Made by a program: the position numbers and the translations under genes. A DNA stretch of 64,000 bases from Latrodectus hesperus (lineage: Eukaryota > Arthropoda > Arachnida > Araneae > Theridiidae): the NCBI GenBank assembly GCA_037975125.1, contig CM075857.1, positions 86,722,699 through 86,786,698 of the forward strand, in the 5' to 3' direction. The notes under the pieces were generated by a model that saw only the letters and a list, made by a program, of their open reading frames with translations, did no database searches and was not told the DNA's origin. Below are positions 33,235-45,179 of the stretch, piece after piece (the first letter of the stretch is position 1; the number at the start of each line of letters is the position of its first letter).

Positions 33235-33286
33235 GTAAAATAAAGTTATTATTCAACTTTTATACGTATTTTCCGGACAAACCTCA
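33235..33286 (-). repeat. Mariner right terminal inverted repeat
   Basis: A 52-bp inverted repeat matching 31970-32021 with four mismatches. It is followed by TA. Confidence 0.93.
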
Positions 33287-33799
33287 TATTGTATTCCCCA
33301 ATTATTTTAACCTCAACTTAAATAATTTAAATATATTAAAACATTTGTAAGCTTTAAATTTTTGTGAGGGATATGCAAGATTGCCATGAAAAGTAAATAA
33401 TAGATACAAAAACAAATAATGTTTCATTTATCAAACATTAAAAAATGTTTTAAGCATTTTATTGTTCCTTCAAATAATTCTTAATTGAATATTTTTATCT
33501 TTTTTATAGGAAAATATATCAAAGTAGGAAATTATTCTAATGATTATTGAAAATAAGAGGGTTTTCCGGAAAGTAAATTTCCCATAGCTCATAAAAAGAA
33601 ACAAAGCATAATTACCTAGAAAGATTTTCTGAAAAAGATACAATACACATAATATTTTAGCAATTGTTCATTATGAGGAATATCGGAATTGTAGCACTTG
33701 TCTTACCAAGGATTAAGCTTTTGCAATATCATAGAATTATTATATTGCAATATCACAGAAGTCTGCCACCTGGGAATGGAACCAACATGTCACAGCTGT

Positions 33800-34065
33800 C
33801 CAAGCCCGAACAGGAATTTCTTCAGATGCACAAACAGATAAAAGTTCCTGAGAGCAAGCTCGGGACTATCGTGTGGATAGTCAAACACTTCCCAGATAAT
33901 CTTTCCAACAGTTTTTTTTGTGGAATTCGGGGCATGACAGTAACAATTGTAGTGAGTTAACAAAACACCAGTGCTAAGCATTCCACGCCTCTTTTTTCCT
34001 GGATGGCTCGTCGCAAGTCCTTTAGTGTTGTGCAGTAACATTCAACATTTACAGTTGCACCTTAC
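33800..34065 (-). pseudogene. Mariner transposase C-terminal fragment
   Basis: In mixed frames the minus strand reads ATVNVECYCTTLKDLRRAIQ, then KKRRGMLSTGVLLTHYN, where HDN is expected for the second catalytic Asp (here Tyr). It continues with WEVFDYPHDSPELALRNFYLF, corresponding to WEVxDHPPYSPDLAPSDFHLF, and LKKFLFG. The third catalytic Asp position reads Asn, so two catalytic residues are lost. A frameshift lies near 34010. The coding similarity stops abruptly near 34066, where unrelated GC-richer DNA begins. This is a relic without function. Confidence 0.8.
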
Positions 34066-34066
34066 A

Positions 34067-34440
34067 GTCAGTACGCTTACATACATACATAGCGGTGTAC
34101 GCGAGCCCTGGACAGTACCTTTAGGATGAGGAATATTTGTCCATCACCAAGTGTCTCGTAATTCTGAACCACGGTCAGGTGACGAGGTCACACTTGAGAT
34201 AACATTCTTCTATCCCCATCCACGCCCCACCAGCTGAAAGATTTTGGAAATCGCATATTAACATGTACAAGTCCCCAACCCACGATAGTCCAATAACTCA
34301 ATGAGGGAGTTTACATGGCCACCCTTCCAATAACTGCCCGAGGCAAAGGATGCTTCACTTTGCTAGTCTTAACCGGAAGTGACATGAAACTACTGAGCCA
34401 CTGGAGCTTGCAACAGTCTGTGGTCAGCGGGAGAAAAAAA
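34067..34440. other. GC-richer segment inside the decayed mariner, unclassified
   Basis: About 370 bp of complex sequence starts where the transposase similarity ends and stops at an A run (34434-34442). Words such as AGCGGTGTACGCGAGCCC (near 34091) and GTTTACATGGCCACCC (near 34310) are unlike the mariner. The minus-strand reading GTGGCTCAGTAGTTTC resembles a tRNA A box, but I find no matching B box. It may be a SINE or other repeat that replaced the N-terminal half. No open frame of note. Confidence 0.45.
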
Positions 34441-34644
34441 AATATTTTTTTTAAATTCATCCGTATTTTAAATCATTAAATTTATCCGAATTGTATGGAA
34501 TTTTTAAATTTATCTGAAAACTAGGATTGCAACATATGATAGTCACACCCACAATCAACCATACAAATATATTTGGGTTTCTGTCATTTTGAAAATCTAT
34601 CTTTTGGGATCATGGGAAGCTTACTTTTCAGGACGACCCTCATG

Positions 34645-37600
34645 AACAGAATAATGTATGACATACATATTTTTATTTATCAAAAACTAGGAATATTTGT
34701 TTAAAACATGGATTTTTTTTATATTGAAATTTATTGAAAAATACATTAAAATAATGCATGGAATTTTTAATTTCACATTTCATACACTGTTAATAGCAAA
34801 ATTAGTTGAATTTTGAATTTATTCTTAAATGAAAAATTATAAATACTATATTAACAGTTATCTATGTGGTTTAACATTTAGTTATTTTGATGACTTTAAT
34901 TTTTCTATTTAACTTTTTGCATATAAATATTTTACTTTTTCCAATATTAATAGTTAGAAGTTTTTGCAAAAATAATTCAAAAATTATTAAAAAATTCCAT
35001 AAAATATTTAATGATATTTTATGGTAAAATATTTAATGATGTTGAAAATATTGTAAAAGGCTCATAATTTATAATGCATAATTAGTAAAATAAATATCTA
35101 CTTAACACATTAATAAGAACATTTTATTACTGAAAAAAAAATCTTTTGTCAGAATTTCTTGTAACTTTTATATTCTCGAGAACCACAATGCTAGTAAGAA
35201 GAACAGACACGCAAAGAATATATTAATCAAAGAAGGGACAAATAAACTCTTGGCACAAATAGAATTTAGACATCCCTAGATGGTACTTACAACAGCGATT
35301 GTTGTCAGCGTGAATTATGGCTGTACTTTATGATTAAAGGAGAACCCTAAATATACTTATGTGAAAATAACGTAGGAAAAATGTCAATGGAGGCCATTTC
35401 AGTTATATTTTATTTATTACCCATATATTATAAGACGGAATATAATCTTAGAAATTATTGAGTCAGTACGTACATATATTGAGGTATGCATCTGTGTATG
35501 TACGTATATAAAGTTTGATTCATCCATGTAATGTAGGAAAAATTTAGTTAACATGGAATTTAAGCAAATTAATAAGCAAAAACACAAAATTACGAAACTG
35601 ATGAGTAATATTGCAGAAAAATCGGATTTAATTTTATAAAGACATACTACCCTTGTCAAAATCACCAATGGGGAAAGACTATAAAGCAGAATTATGCAAT
35701 AAAACTAATGCAAAATGTTATTAGTTGAACTAATTAAATTGATGGAAAATGGAAAAGAAATTTCAAAATTCGTAGACTTCAAGATACATGATCGATAAGG
35801 TTTCCATCGTTCGATCAAAGTTTGGAATAACCTTTATCATTCGGTGTGGAATAAAAGAAAAGAATCAACTGTGATTTTGTTATGTAGTGTTTAAATGTAA
35901 TTAACTGCAGAATAGAACCTTTAGAGGTTCATAGAAGGCACATAAAAATGATAACAATACAGGTGAAATAAACTCATACACGAATATTTGTAATAAAGTG
36001 GAACAAATTTCATTTATCATATTTAGCTTCACTACGCTTTAGGAAAAGTTTTGAAAATAAAAATTTGCAATAGATTTAGAGCAGCAACCTGCACGAAGCT
36101 TATTGCTTACAGATCTTTTCTGTCATGATAGAAACACACGCTGTCATAAAATAAAAATGTTCTATTGTGTAACCACTGTTTAATAGCCAGGTTTGCTGTT
36201 ACGGCATTTCTATTCCAAAAAGAAGAAAAATATGTAAAAAGATTAAATCTATGCAAAATTTTACTAGGAGAGGATGGAAAATCTCATGGACTTGAACTCA
36301 ATGGGACTCACAATCTTTTATTTATGAATATGTTGCATACTCGCTTTCCAATGCATTAGAAAGTTTTTCCGATATGGAAAAAATTAATTCCCATTTTGAT
36401 CTAAATCCCTCCCCCCATTTCGATCTAAATTCTTCTTAAATAATATAGTAAATTATACCCTATTTCATTTACCTATTGGTCATAAGTGATGCAATGACTA
36501 AAATTTATATCGAAATAGTAGTTAGATCTGTTTAAAGATTGATGAATCAAACACTGACATGACTAGCAGTTTCACGAATACGGTTACAGCCATCATCGTA
36601 TTTCATGAGTCATTTTATAAGGTTGTAAAAAGGTCATTTATTATAAATAGTCAATCATATTGTACATATGTAATTCTCTAAGCAAACCGTTTCTTCGATA
36701 ACACAAGTGACTTTCAAAAAATCAATATATTATGCAGGAACTTGTGTTAGTTTGATTCCTGATAGTATGAATATTTATGATTCACGAGAACCTAATTCCT
36801 TTTACATGCAAAATTTATCTTAACAGAAAAAAAAAATATTATTTGATCTGCTTACAATAAAACAATTGTGTGATTCAAAGAAAAACATTTCGCGTTCCCA
36901 AATCTATAATTAAACATTTTATTTGCCTGCGTTTGCTAAATGCATTTGGCCTCTTATTTCTCATTTTCTTATGAAATATATTTAACTATATTCCAATATG
37001 AAAAAAATAAATGAATTCATTTATTTATTTACTAAATCTTATGTTAAACAACTCATTTGTTTACCGTTACTAAATTTTATTTGTCAATATTTTCCGATTT
37101 TTATTTATGTAAGTATATAATTTGTTTCGTATAAAAATGTCCAATTTTACTCTTATACTATACATTTATTTATTTTTATGAATTTGCATAATTTGTAGGA
37201 AGTTTCAGTATAACCTGTTAAGTATTTAATGGCTTTTAAATTCTTTCCATGATTTTCATTCTTTAAATATTCAGCAACAGTGTTAGTTATAATTAAATAA
37301 ATTTTTATTATTGTTTTAAGTGTAATAATATGTATTATTCTTTTGCTTCATACTCAGTAAATAAATTTATATTTTTAAAATGCTTCTGATTTATTTTTTT
37401 TACTTTAACCACTGTTAAAAATGGGTTGTTGTACATCAATTCAAAACCATAATTCAACAATGCATACGATGATCCGGTTTATCAGTGCAGTTCAAATGTT
37501 ATGTTTTTAGCACTTGATGATTTTATTTAAATTTATATATATCTCACAGATAACCGAACTAATTAAATTCATTTCTATATTTGCTTATTATTAAGCAATT

Positions 37601-38088
37601 TTAGTATAGCATTTTCAAAGCAACGCAGTTGTAAAAAAATAGTTTTCATTTAATATTCCGTATTCATGAAATTATTTCATTTTATGAATGCCCACATAAA
37701 ATATTGGAATTTTATGAATTTATAGTCATCCTACAAAGTTTAAAATATTAAAAATGATCAAGTCATTTTATTTTGTGTACTGTTTAAGTAAAAATAGCTA
37801 ATGGGGTATAAAAAAATGGATCAAAAGTAAAATTTGGCTAAAGATTAAAATATATATATTTATTGAAGTAGGTTAGTAACAAGTATTATACATAATTTAT
37901 AATTAATGTAATATATTTTATTAAATTTTAAAATCTTTCACTCTTTGTTCTATAAATGTAATGATAATATTTATGCAGATTATTCTAAAGTTGTTTACAA
38001 AATAAAGGGATTGATGTATCAGACAACTACGAGCGAATTTACGTTAACAATACATCAGAAAATCCTCATGTGATGAAATAATCATGAC

Positions 38089-38089
<1 letters not shown>
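34645..38089. other. AT-rich tract without detectable gene
   Basis: About 3.4 kb without a supported frame. Slightly complex patches at 35270-35340 and 36270-36365 are too short to name. The frame at 36165-36359 (64 codons) has no recognisable domain. Confidence 0.55.

Positions 38090-38180
<91 letters not shown>
38090..38180. repeat. (TA)n microsatellite, left of the inserted element
   Basis: A continuous TA run that ends exactly at the first base (C, 38181) of the inverted repeat of the 774-bp element. It is presumably one microsatellite with 38955-39034, split by the insertion. Confidence 0.97.
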
Positions 38181-38183
<3 letters not shown>

Positions 38184-38330
38184 GGTTAGCAAGAAATAAG
38201 TTTCCCACTTCTGAGGGCTGTAGAATACGTTCTATTTGTCCAAATGAGATGAAATTTGAACTACAAATAATTTAAATGATACGCTTGACAATTATTAAAA
38301 AATAGTACAAATTTTCGCTAATAGATGGCG
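38181..38330 (+). repeat. Left terminal inverted repeat, about 150 bp
   Basis: Pairs with 38805-38954; the inner boundary lies around ATAGATGGCG. Confidence 0.9.
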
Positions 38331-38369
38331 CTGTAACACTAATGGTACTTATTTGCATATATTGAAAAC

Positions 38370-38748
38370 ATGAAAAGTCATTTGCTTTACAGCGCATGCT
38401 TATTAGCATTATCTTTGGGTAAAAAGAAGGCGGATTCTGAACGAGCATTAGTTACTTCTCTGCACATCATGCCTTCTTTGCAAGAAAAAGCGCTACTTGT
38501 AAAATCGTTCTACCAGAACCAGCAGAACTCCGTTGCAACTGTAAAAGAGTTTCGCCGTATGAAGCAGATATGAAGAGGTCCAATGTCTCCATGTGCGTTA
38601 CGCAAGATGATGCAGAAATTTGAAAGAACTGGACAACTTGCAGTTCTTACCTGTAGAGGACGAAAGCCAATCCAGTCTTCTACTCACTGCGATTGGAGCA
38701 CATTGTTGAAAATGAAGGGGGGCATATTGAACAGTTGTAATGCTACTT
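38370..38748 (+). pseudogene. Transposase remnant, DUF4817-like helix-turn-helix N terminus joined to C-terminal end
   Basis: From about 38460 the plus strand reads SLQEKALLVKSFYQNQQNSV, then VKEFRRMKQI, a TGA stop (38571-38573) and, in the same frame, RGPMSPCALRKMMQKFERTG. This is the N-terminal DNA-binding part seen in a class of arthropod DNA transposons (DUF4817-type, named from memory). After SSTH (near 38690) the frame changes. Read one base differently, the DNA gives RLEHIVENEGGHIEQL and a stop near 38740, which looks like the C-terminal end of such a transposase. The whole DDE catalytic middle is therefore missing and the join is out of frame. The product cannot be a transposase. Confidence 0.8.
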
Positions 38749-38804
38749 TATTATTATTATTTAACATTTATAAAGCATATCAAATGTTTTATGTGTATTG
38801 CTGT

Positions 38805-38951
38805 GCCATCTATCAGCGAAATTTTGTACTATTTTTTAAATAAATGTCAAGCGCATCATTTGAAATATCTGTAGTTCAAATTTAATCTCATTTGGACAAA
38901 TAGAACGTATTCTACAGCCCTCTGAAGTGGGAAACTTATTTCTTGCTAACC

Positions 38952-38954
<3 letters not shown>
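38805..38954 (-). repeat. Right terminal inverted repeat, about 150 bp
   Basis: Pairs with 38181-38330; the outer end CTTGCTAACCCTG abuts (TA)n. Confidence 0.9.
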
Positions 38955-39024
<70 letters not shown>

Positions 39025-39034
39025 TATATATATA
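38955..39034. repeat. (TA)n microsatellite, right of the inserted element
   Basis: Continues the TA run interrupted at 38180. One AAATATA variant lies near 39020. Confidence 0.95.
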
Positions 39035-39035
39035 T

Positions 39036-40525
39036 ACATGCAATACATGCATATATCTGGTGTCAGTGTATTGTCTCCTCATGCTAATATACAAATAAGG
39101 TGTTAAGGCACCCAAATCGTGTTTTAATAACTTTAGTATTTGTTTTTGTATTATTCTGAATATTGCTTTTCTTTTTGTAAATGTGCCTAGGGTTCGTTGT
39201 CAACCAATGTGTTTACTTATTGTAGAAGTTTCTCACTACTTAATTTGAAATGCAATTATCTGTGTTTAAGTATTGCTTACTATTTGTCAGCTTATAATGG
39301 GTACATGATGTAGGCATCACAAGTTGTTGCTGATTCGTGAGGAATTGCCGTACTTGAACAAAAACATCCATCTCTTTCAATTTTCTCCCTTAAAATTACC
39401 CCAATTTCTATTTCAAAACTCTTTTTAAAAGCTTAAAATTAAATTTATTTTGTAAAAACTAGGATATGATACTTTTGAGGAGCAATGTAAAATTTGTTGT
39501 ATATGATCTGACTGATTATGAACTACATTTTGTGAATGATCTTCCAGAATATTCTTGTTAACAACATCTTGGAAAATGTGTGCCTAATGGAAAAAACATA
39601 AAACGTTAAATAAACGTCTTTTTCTTGGTAAATATAAAATTGTAATGATTGATTCAAATAAAACATTCTTTATAGAAAAATAGACTAGCTTTCCATGTGT
39701 ATTTTTGAATGTATTTCTTGAAAAATATTCTGTAGGAAAAAAATTGTAATCACCAGTTCGTTACATTATATAAGGCACAAAAACATATGTTCCTAATTTT
39801 CTATTCTAAGAATTATTTATTATACAAATATCTAAAAAATCCAAACTGATTACAAATTTACACTAACAAAATTTGTATGTAAATTATGCACTATACATAC
39901 ACATGTATGTGTGTACAGGTACATACATGTGTACATAAGTTAATGACTTATTATTCTTATTGCCGAAAATCAGTGATTGTAATAGGCTATTATCAGTGTA
40001 GCTATATCAATGATACTGGTTTTCATTTGTTTTCCATTATTACATTCCATTATGTTTTTAACTTTTAAAATTGGATTATTTAATTACCTAAGTCACTGCC
40101 ATTTTATATATATTTCAAAAAATATATATAAAACATTTACAGAAAAATTAAAAGCCATGAATTAGGTTAAAAATTTACACTATATCAGTTCTTTTCAATA
40201 AATTTAAAAACAATTAAATTAATTCGTCATAAGATATAAATATACTCTGAATTCTTAAATTTATTTTTAACAATTGCAACTAATATATTTATTCATTAGA
40301 TTAATGAAAGTAATAAACTATTACTCAACGAGTTTGTTAAAGCATTTAAAATTGTTTATATAAATGTGTTTTTGAGGAAAACTGCTTTAATTTATGTATG
40401 AATTACATAAGCATAATATAAAATTCTGATAACATATGGATATATGAAAGAGAGAAATATTTGTTGTAAGTTTAAGCGCTAATCTAAATCAATTCATTAT
40501 CAAAAATATACGTTATCTATTATAC
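39036..40525. other. AT-rich tract without detectable gene
   Basis: No supported coding frame. A tetranucleotide-like CATACATGTATGTG patch lies near 39895-39930. Confidence 0.55.
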
Positions 40526-40529
40526 ATAT

Positions 40530-40800
40530 TGTCAGTCTTAGGGCACTTGCTTTGCAGGGAAACTGAGAAGCAGGAAATATATAAAGAAAACTGTTAGCCC
40601 TTTTTCTTTCGCCATAAAACAAAGAAATACCTTTTTAACGGCAAGATAGTGAAATTTCCCTTGCCGGCAGGTCATGGTATAAGTTTGGGAAGATGAAAAG
40701 TATGCTAGGACGCCCTAGGGATAGAAGGAGAAAAGAACTGAGAATATAACCAATTCTTCGTCTGTCACTATAGCACCAGGAAGTTATTTGTGGCAAGAAA
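40530..40800. other. GC-richer island, candidate conserved non-coding element
   Basis: Complex sequence including GGGCACTTGCTTTGCAGGG (near 40541), GCCATAAA (40611-40618) and CCCTTGCCGGCAGGTC (near 40658). GCCATAAA is a word bound by posterior Hox-type homeodomains in animals, and it recurs in the island at 54.5 kb. With one 8-bp word per island this could be chance. No domain-bearing frame. Confidence 0.4.
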
Positions 40801-40804
40801 TGGT

Positions 40805-41818
40805 GTGGTTTCCTCCCACATATTTTATTTTAGGACTCTTCTTTTTCCTGTGATCAAAATAAAATGGAATGAAACTATGTTTTCTTCCCTCTTCAAGATT
40901 CTCTGTCGACAAATATATATTTATATCAAGTTAAAGAAGTATTTTTCTTCAAGTCTAAGCAAAAGCTGCTTGGCGTATTTCATTTAGGGGAAAAACTCAA
41001 TAACGTAGGGATTTGAACGAGTCAGAAGGGAATTTTGCGAGATAAAGTAAAGAAGTAAAGTCATTATTGGAACAGAACCAAATCTAACAGGGGTCACGAA
41101 AAAAGTACTTTAGTCAAAGATATTCAATTCTACTGCTGCCCAGTCAGTTGGAAATGAAACCTATTGTTTTTTTTTTTTATTAAATATTAGAAGATACATT
41201 CACTGTACCCCAAATAAAACATATTACATAAAACCAATTTTATTGAACATTTCTTTCTTTTGAGTAATATATTTTATTTCATTTTAATTATTGTTAATAA
41301 TACAAAAGTAAATTAAAGGCATTTGTATTATAACATTAAAATAAGTTGAGTAAATTCAGTAGACAAAACTTTCGTATTACAGATTTAAATAACAGACAGT
41401 TTTAATAATTAGACAAGACAGTTTTGAATAATTATTAAAAAATATTGCTTTTAAAATAGTTCAAAATAATACATTGCAAATTCTCTGGTTTTCTTCTTAG
41501 TAAATTGATATTATTTTAAGAGTTTTTGTGTTTTTATATTCATTTGATAAAATAATGCTGGAAATTAATTTTAAAATTTTATTAATAATTATTATAAGAA
41601 AAAAAAACATGTTTAACTTCTATAAATTTTAATTTGAAATTAATGTTTACTCAAGTTACTGATTTTTAGTAAAAATAATAATTTTTACCAGTTAATTTTA
41701 AGCAGTCTCTTTTCATTCATTGAGCATATGTACTTTTTAGGTAAATAAAAGAATAAAACTGAATTCACTAAAACTGTGAACTGTGTCTAACTATCAGAAG
41801 ATAATAATGCTGGTGATA

Positions 41819-41819
<1 letters not shown>
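40805..41819. other. AT-rich tract without detectable gene
   Basis: Slightly complex to about 41160, then AT-rich. No gene supported. Confidence 0.5.
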
Positions 41820-42390
<571 letters not shown>

Positions 42391-42580
42391 TTGCTGTTAT
42401 TGTCTTGTGCCAGCTAGGCTGTCATTGGGTGCGCTGCTCTACTTCACCAACTGAGCCGTAATTTGGTGTGAAGTCTGAATTCCTCAGTACGCACATGCCA
42501 TATGAACCCGTTTATAGGGTAGGCAACCATTCACAACACCCATTTATACAAGGAAAGGACATAGACAGGATAGATAGAAT
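42391..42580 (-). mobile_element. 5'-truncated SINE (family A)
   Basis: Read on the minus strand, it matches the body and tail of the SINE at 29288-29568. In order it shows the CTATCCTGTCT-like word, CCTTGTATAAATGGGT, GGTTGCC, AAACGGGT, CATGTGCGTACTGAG, CAGACTTCACACC, CTCAGTTGGTGAAGTAGAGC, GCCTAGCTGGCAC and a tail of ACAATAACAGCAA. The tRNA-like head with the A and B boxes is missing, as is common for incomplete reverse transcription. No target duplication was seen. Confidence 0.85.
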
Positions 42581-44775
42581 AAAAATATTATGTACATATG
42601 GTAAATAATAAACATGTATGATAAATAATAAACACACAAAAATAATAATATAGAATATATAACTCCGATGAAATCGTAGCGTCAATGAACCAACTATAGT
42701 GATTTCCAAATTGTATTAGTGAATACAAGAAAATGTGTCACTGTGTTTCATATAATGACAACTTTGTTCATTCATATTAGAGAAAATTTATTGTATACGC
42801 ATATACTTTATTGTCATGATAAAGCCGTAAATATAAATAATCTGAAAAAGCTTTTTACTTATCAATGTATGGGAAATTGATTAATATTAATGAAATGTTA
42901 GTTGAGTATATAAATTTTGAATATTTTAATGAGATAATCTTATGAAAAATAAATATTTTAATAATTAAATTAATTAATGTAAATTATTTAAAAATAACAA
43001 ATTTGAAGTTTTAATATTAATTATTTTAATATTAATTACATTTATTTATAATTATGAATTAATGTAAATTATTAAAAATACCAAATTTGAAGTTTTGTAT
43101 CCAAAACGATTACAATAATAGCAAAATGTGTGAAGAAAATTAAAATGATGAGTAGAAGAATGTGTATTGAAAGTATTAACTATAAAGAAAGGAAATAATT
43201 GAAATTAAATATAATTTTCAAAAATGATTTCAAATTACAATTATACTTGTTGATATAAAATTCTGTTTTCTTGTAAGGTCAACTGAGTTATAACACATTA
43301 TAATAAAAGGATTCAAAAAATAATCTATTCTCATTAAATTCCCAATTGATAATTTTGCAATCATATCAAATAAAAAATTAACAAATGTTCCATCTTAAAA
43401 GCAGTTTTCCTGCATATGATTTTGAATTGTTTGGTGTACAATTTCTTTAATGTGTCTAGTAATTTTATTGAAGTAATTATAATATTATATATTATTATTA
43501 TATAATAGTATGTGTGAATGTGTTTTCAAAATTGTAAAATTCGAAATTTAATCAAAACATTGTTTGCTTGTTTTAGTGAAAAAATTATTTTGTAACAAGA
43601 AGAAAAGAAATACTGTAATAATTATATTTAAACATTGAAAATGTGCATTTCTTGATTCTTTTCTTTTATCACGGTCTTTTGACGTTTTCTTATTAAAGTT
43701 TATCATTTAATTAATAAAGCTGTTTATTTCATTTTACGCCTAAAAATTTGGAAATTAAATATGGGTCATCATGAATATATTTATACTTTACTGCACCAAA
43801 ATATTTTCATGTGATATGAAATTTAGAATTTTAGAATCTATTATTTAAGAGAAATATTTTACTAGAATTGATTTCAAAGAAGAAAATTATATTGATTATT
43901 TAGCATTTGAATACTAAAATTTTGATGATTTCCAAATGAGATTATTAAAGTTTGCTTTAAAAGATTCGCTTATTAAAAGACATAAATTTAAATGAGGACG
44001 ATACTAGATTAAAAATTTTAAATTAAACTTAGAAATGATATTTTTTAATTCATAAAATAAAAAATTAATTTATTGAAATTTTAATGTATTACATTATATT
44101 TAAATTCATGCTTAATTTAAAACTTTTGATATTGTAGTTTTATTTTTTGAGGCATATTTATTAAAATTAAGTTAATTGCTGTAATTACAGGTAGAGAAAA
44201 ATTAGACAATTTTAATAAATTAAAGCAAAAAAATATATTCAAAATAGATTTTTTTATTTTTATGGAAAATATTTTGATCTAGTTAAAGTATCCCATTTGA
44301 CTAAGTATCACTTAAAAAAATATAACCAAGTATAGCATAATCTCATTCTGATACTATTTCTCATATTTTGAAACAGGTAATTTTATTTTTTGAATACGGT
44401 GTGTGTAAATAGTTTTAGGCTACCTGACATATTGTTTAAAAAATATATTTTTTTAAAAAAATACCAATCATTTTGTATTTAAGTATATAAATCCCTCTTC
44501 AGTTACTGAACAAAAAATTGTTTCATATTTCTGAGAAAAAACATTTAATACCTATGCCATTCCAAGACAAACTTAATGTCTTAACTTGTCAGTTACAAAA
44601 CGAAAACTTTCCCTTTTTTGAGAAGAAGGAGAAAGAAATCCAATTTTATTTCACTTCAACCATCTTTCTCTGGGCTTTGAAATGTGGAGACTTCAAACAA
44701 AAAACTGTATAACGTGTCACAACTTCCAACGGAACAAAAGACATAATAATAAAATAATGATAAAAAAAATCGTGC
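42581..44775. other. AT-rich tract with one local duplication
   Basis: No gene supported. It contains the direct duplication at 42972-43096. Frames of up to about 65 codons are composition-driven. Confidence 0.55.
42972..43096. repeat. Direct duplication of about 40 bp
   Basis: 42972-43012 and 43057-43096 share AATTAATGTAAATTATT, then AAAAATA, then CAAATTTGAAGTTTT, with minor differences. The 44-bp spacer is made of ATTAAT-rich sequence. Confidence 0.85.
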
Positions 44776-44779
44776 TGAC

Positions 44780-45175
44780 AAGAACATAGCATCGACTACC
44801 CCCAAAAAGGATTACGTCCACTTTAGTACGGAAAGTTAGAGAGGATTAGGTCTCGTCCATACCTTTTAGAGGGAAAGGGTGGACCGAGGCTGGAACACAA
44901 ACATTCATTAAGGAGGATTGACCACGGCCAAACTCTGCTCGGTGTCTGTCAATTTGTTCTCTTGAATTGGCGCCGAACACATACAAGAGAGAAAATCCTT
45001 GTGCCTTTGTCCAGCGGATCTTAACGAGGTCAACTGGCCAAGTGTCTCAAAAGTTTGTGCTTCCCTTGAGATGGCCAAGAAATAGTTTCGGAAAGTGGCG
45101 CTGATTAAGATGTGAGGGCGGTGAAAGTTCGGAAGAAATCTTTAAGAGCTGACAAAACTGGAAGTAAATAAGAGT
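44780..45175. other. GC-richer island, candidate conserved non-coding element
   Basis: About 400 bp of complex sequence, including a GAGGGAAAGGGTGGACC block near 44868, CTTGTGCCTTTGTCCAGCGG (near 44998) and GTGGCGCTGATTAAG (near 45095). No inverted ends, tail or recognisable coding frame. Function unknown. Confidence 0.45.
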
Positions 45176-45179
45176 ATCT

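Larger units (their letters stand above)
31970..33286 (-). mobile_element. Mariner DNA transposon, 1317 bp, full length but disabled
   Basis: The element is bounded by inverted repeats of 52 bp (31970-32021 and 33235-33286) that differ at only four positions; both start YGAGGTTTGTCCGGAAAATA when read inward. A TA dinucleotide flanks each side (31968-31969 and 33287-33288), the target duplication made by mariner elements. The length is standard for the family. It carries one transposase reading region on the minus strand. The close match of its ends and the few lesions make it the youngest-looking autonomous-type element in the window. Confidence 0.95.
33557..34641 (-). mobile_element. Decayed second mariner-type element
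   Basis: The left end GAGGGTTTTCCGGAAAGTAA (33557-33576) pairs with the reverse complement of 34622-34641, GAGGGTCGTCCTGAAAAGTA, as degenerate inverted ends. Between them lies a C-terminal transposase fragment on the minus strand (33800-34065) and unrelated material (34067-34440). The N-terminal coding half is missing. It lies only about 270 bp from the mariner at 31.97-33.29 kb but has different ends, so it is a separate family member and not a duplicate. Confidence 0.7.
38181..38954 (+). mobile_element. Internally deleted DNA transposon, 774 bp, with 150-bp inverted repeats
   Basis: The two ends, 38181-38330 and 38805-38954, are inverted repeats of about 150 bp that align along their whole length with few differences. 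Both begin CAGGGTTAGCAAGAAATAAG when read inward. The element sits inside a (TA)n array, consistent with insertion at TA. Between the repeats is the remnant of a transposase gene from which the catalytic core has been removed (see 38370-38748). Long inverted repeats plus a coding remnant mark it as a non-autonomous deletion derivative that would depend on an intact relative for movement. Confidence 0.93.

Noticed and set aside
36270..36365. tRNA-like sequence on the minus strand (B-box-like GAGTTCAAGTCC)
   Set aside because: I could not build a T arm or acceptor stem from it, and the A-box match is poor. It may be a very old tRNA-derived fragment but is not supportable as a tRNA gene.
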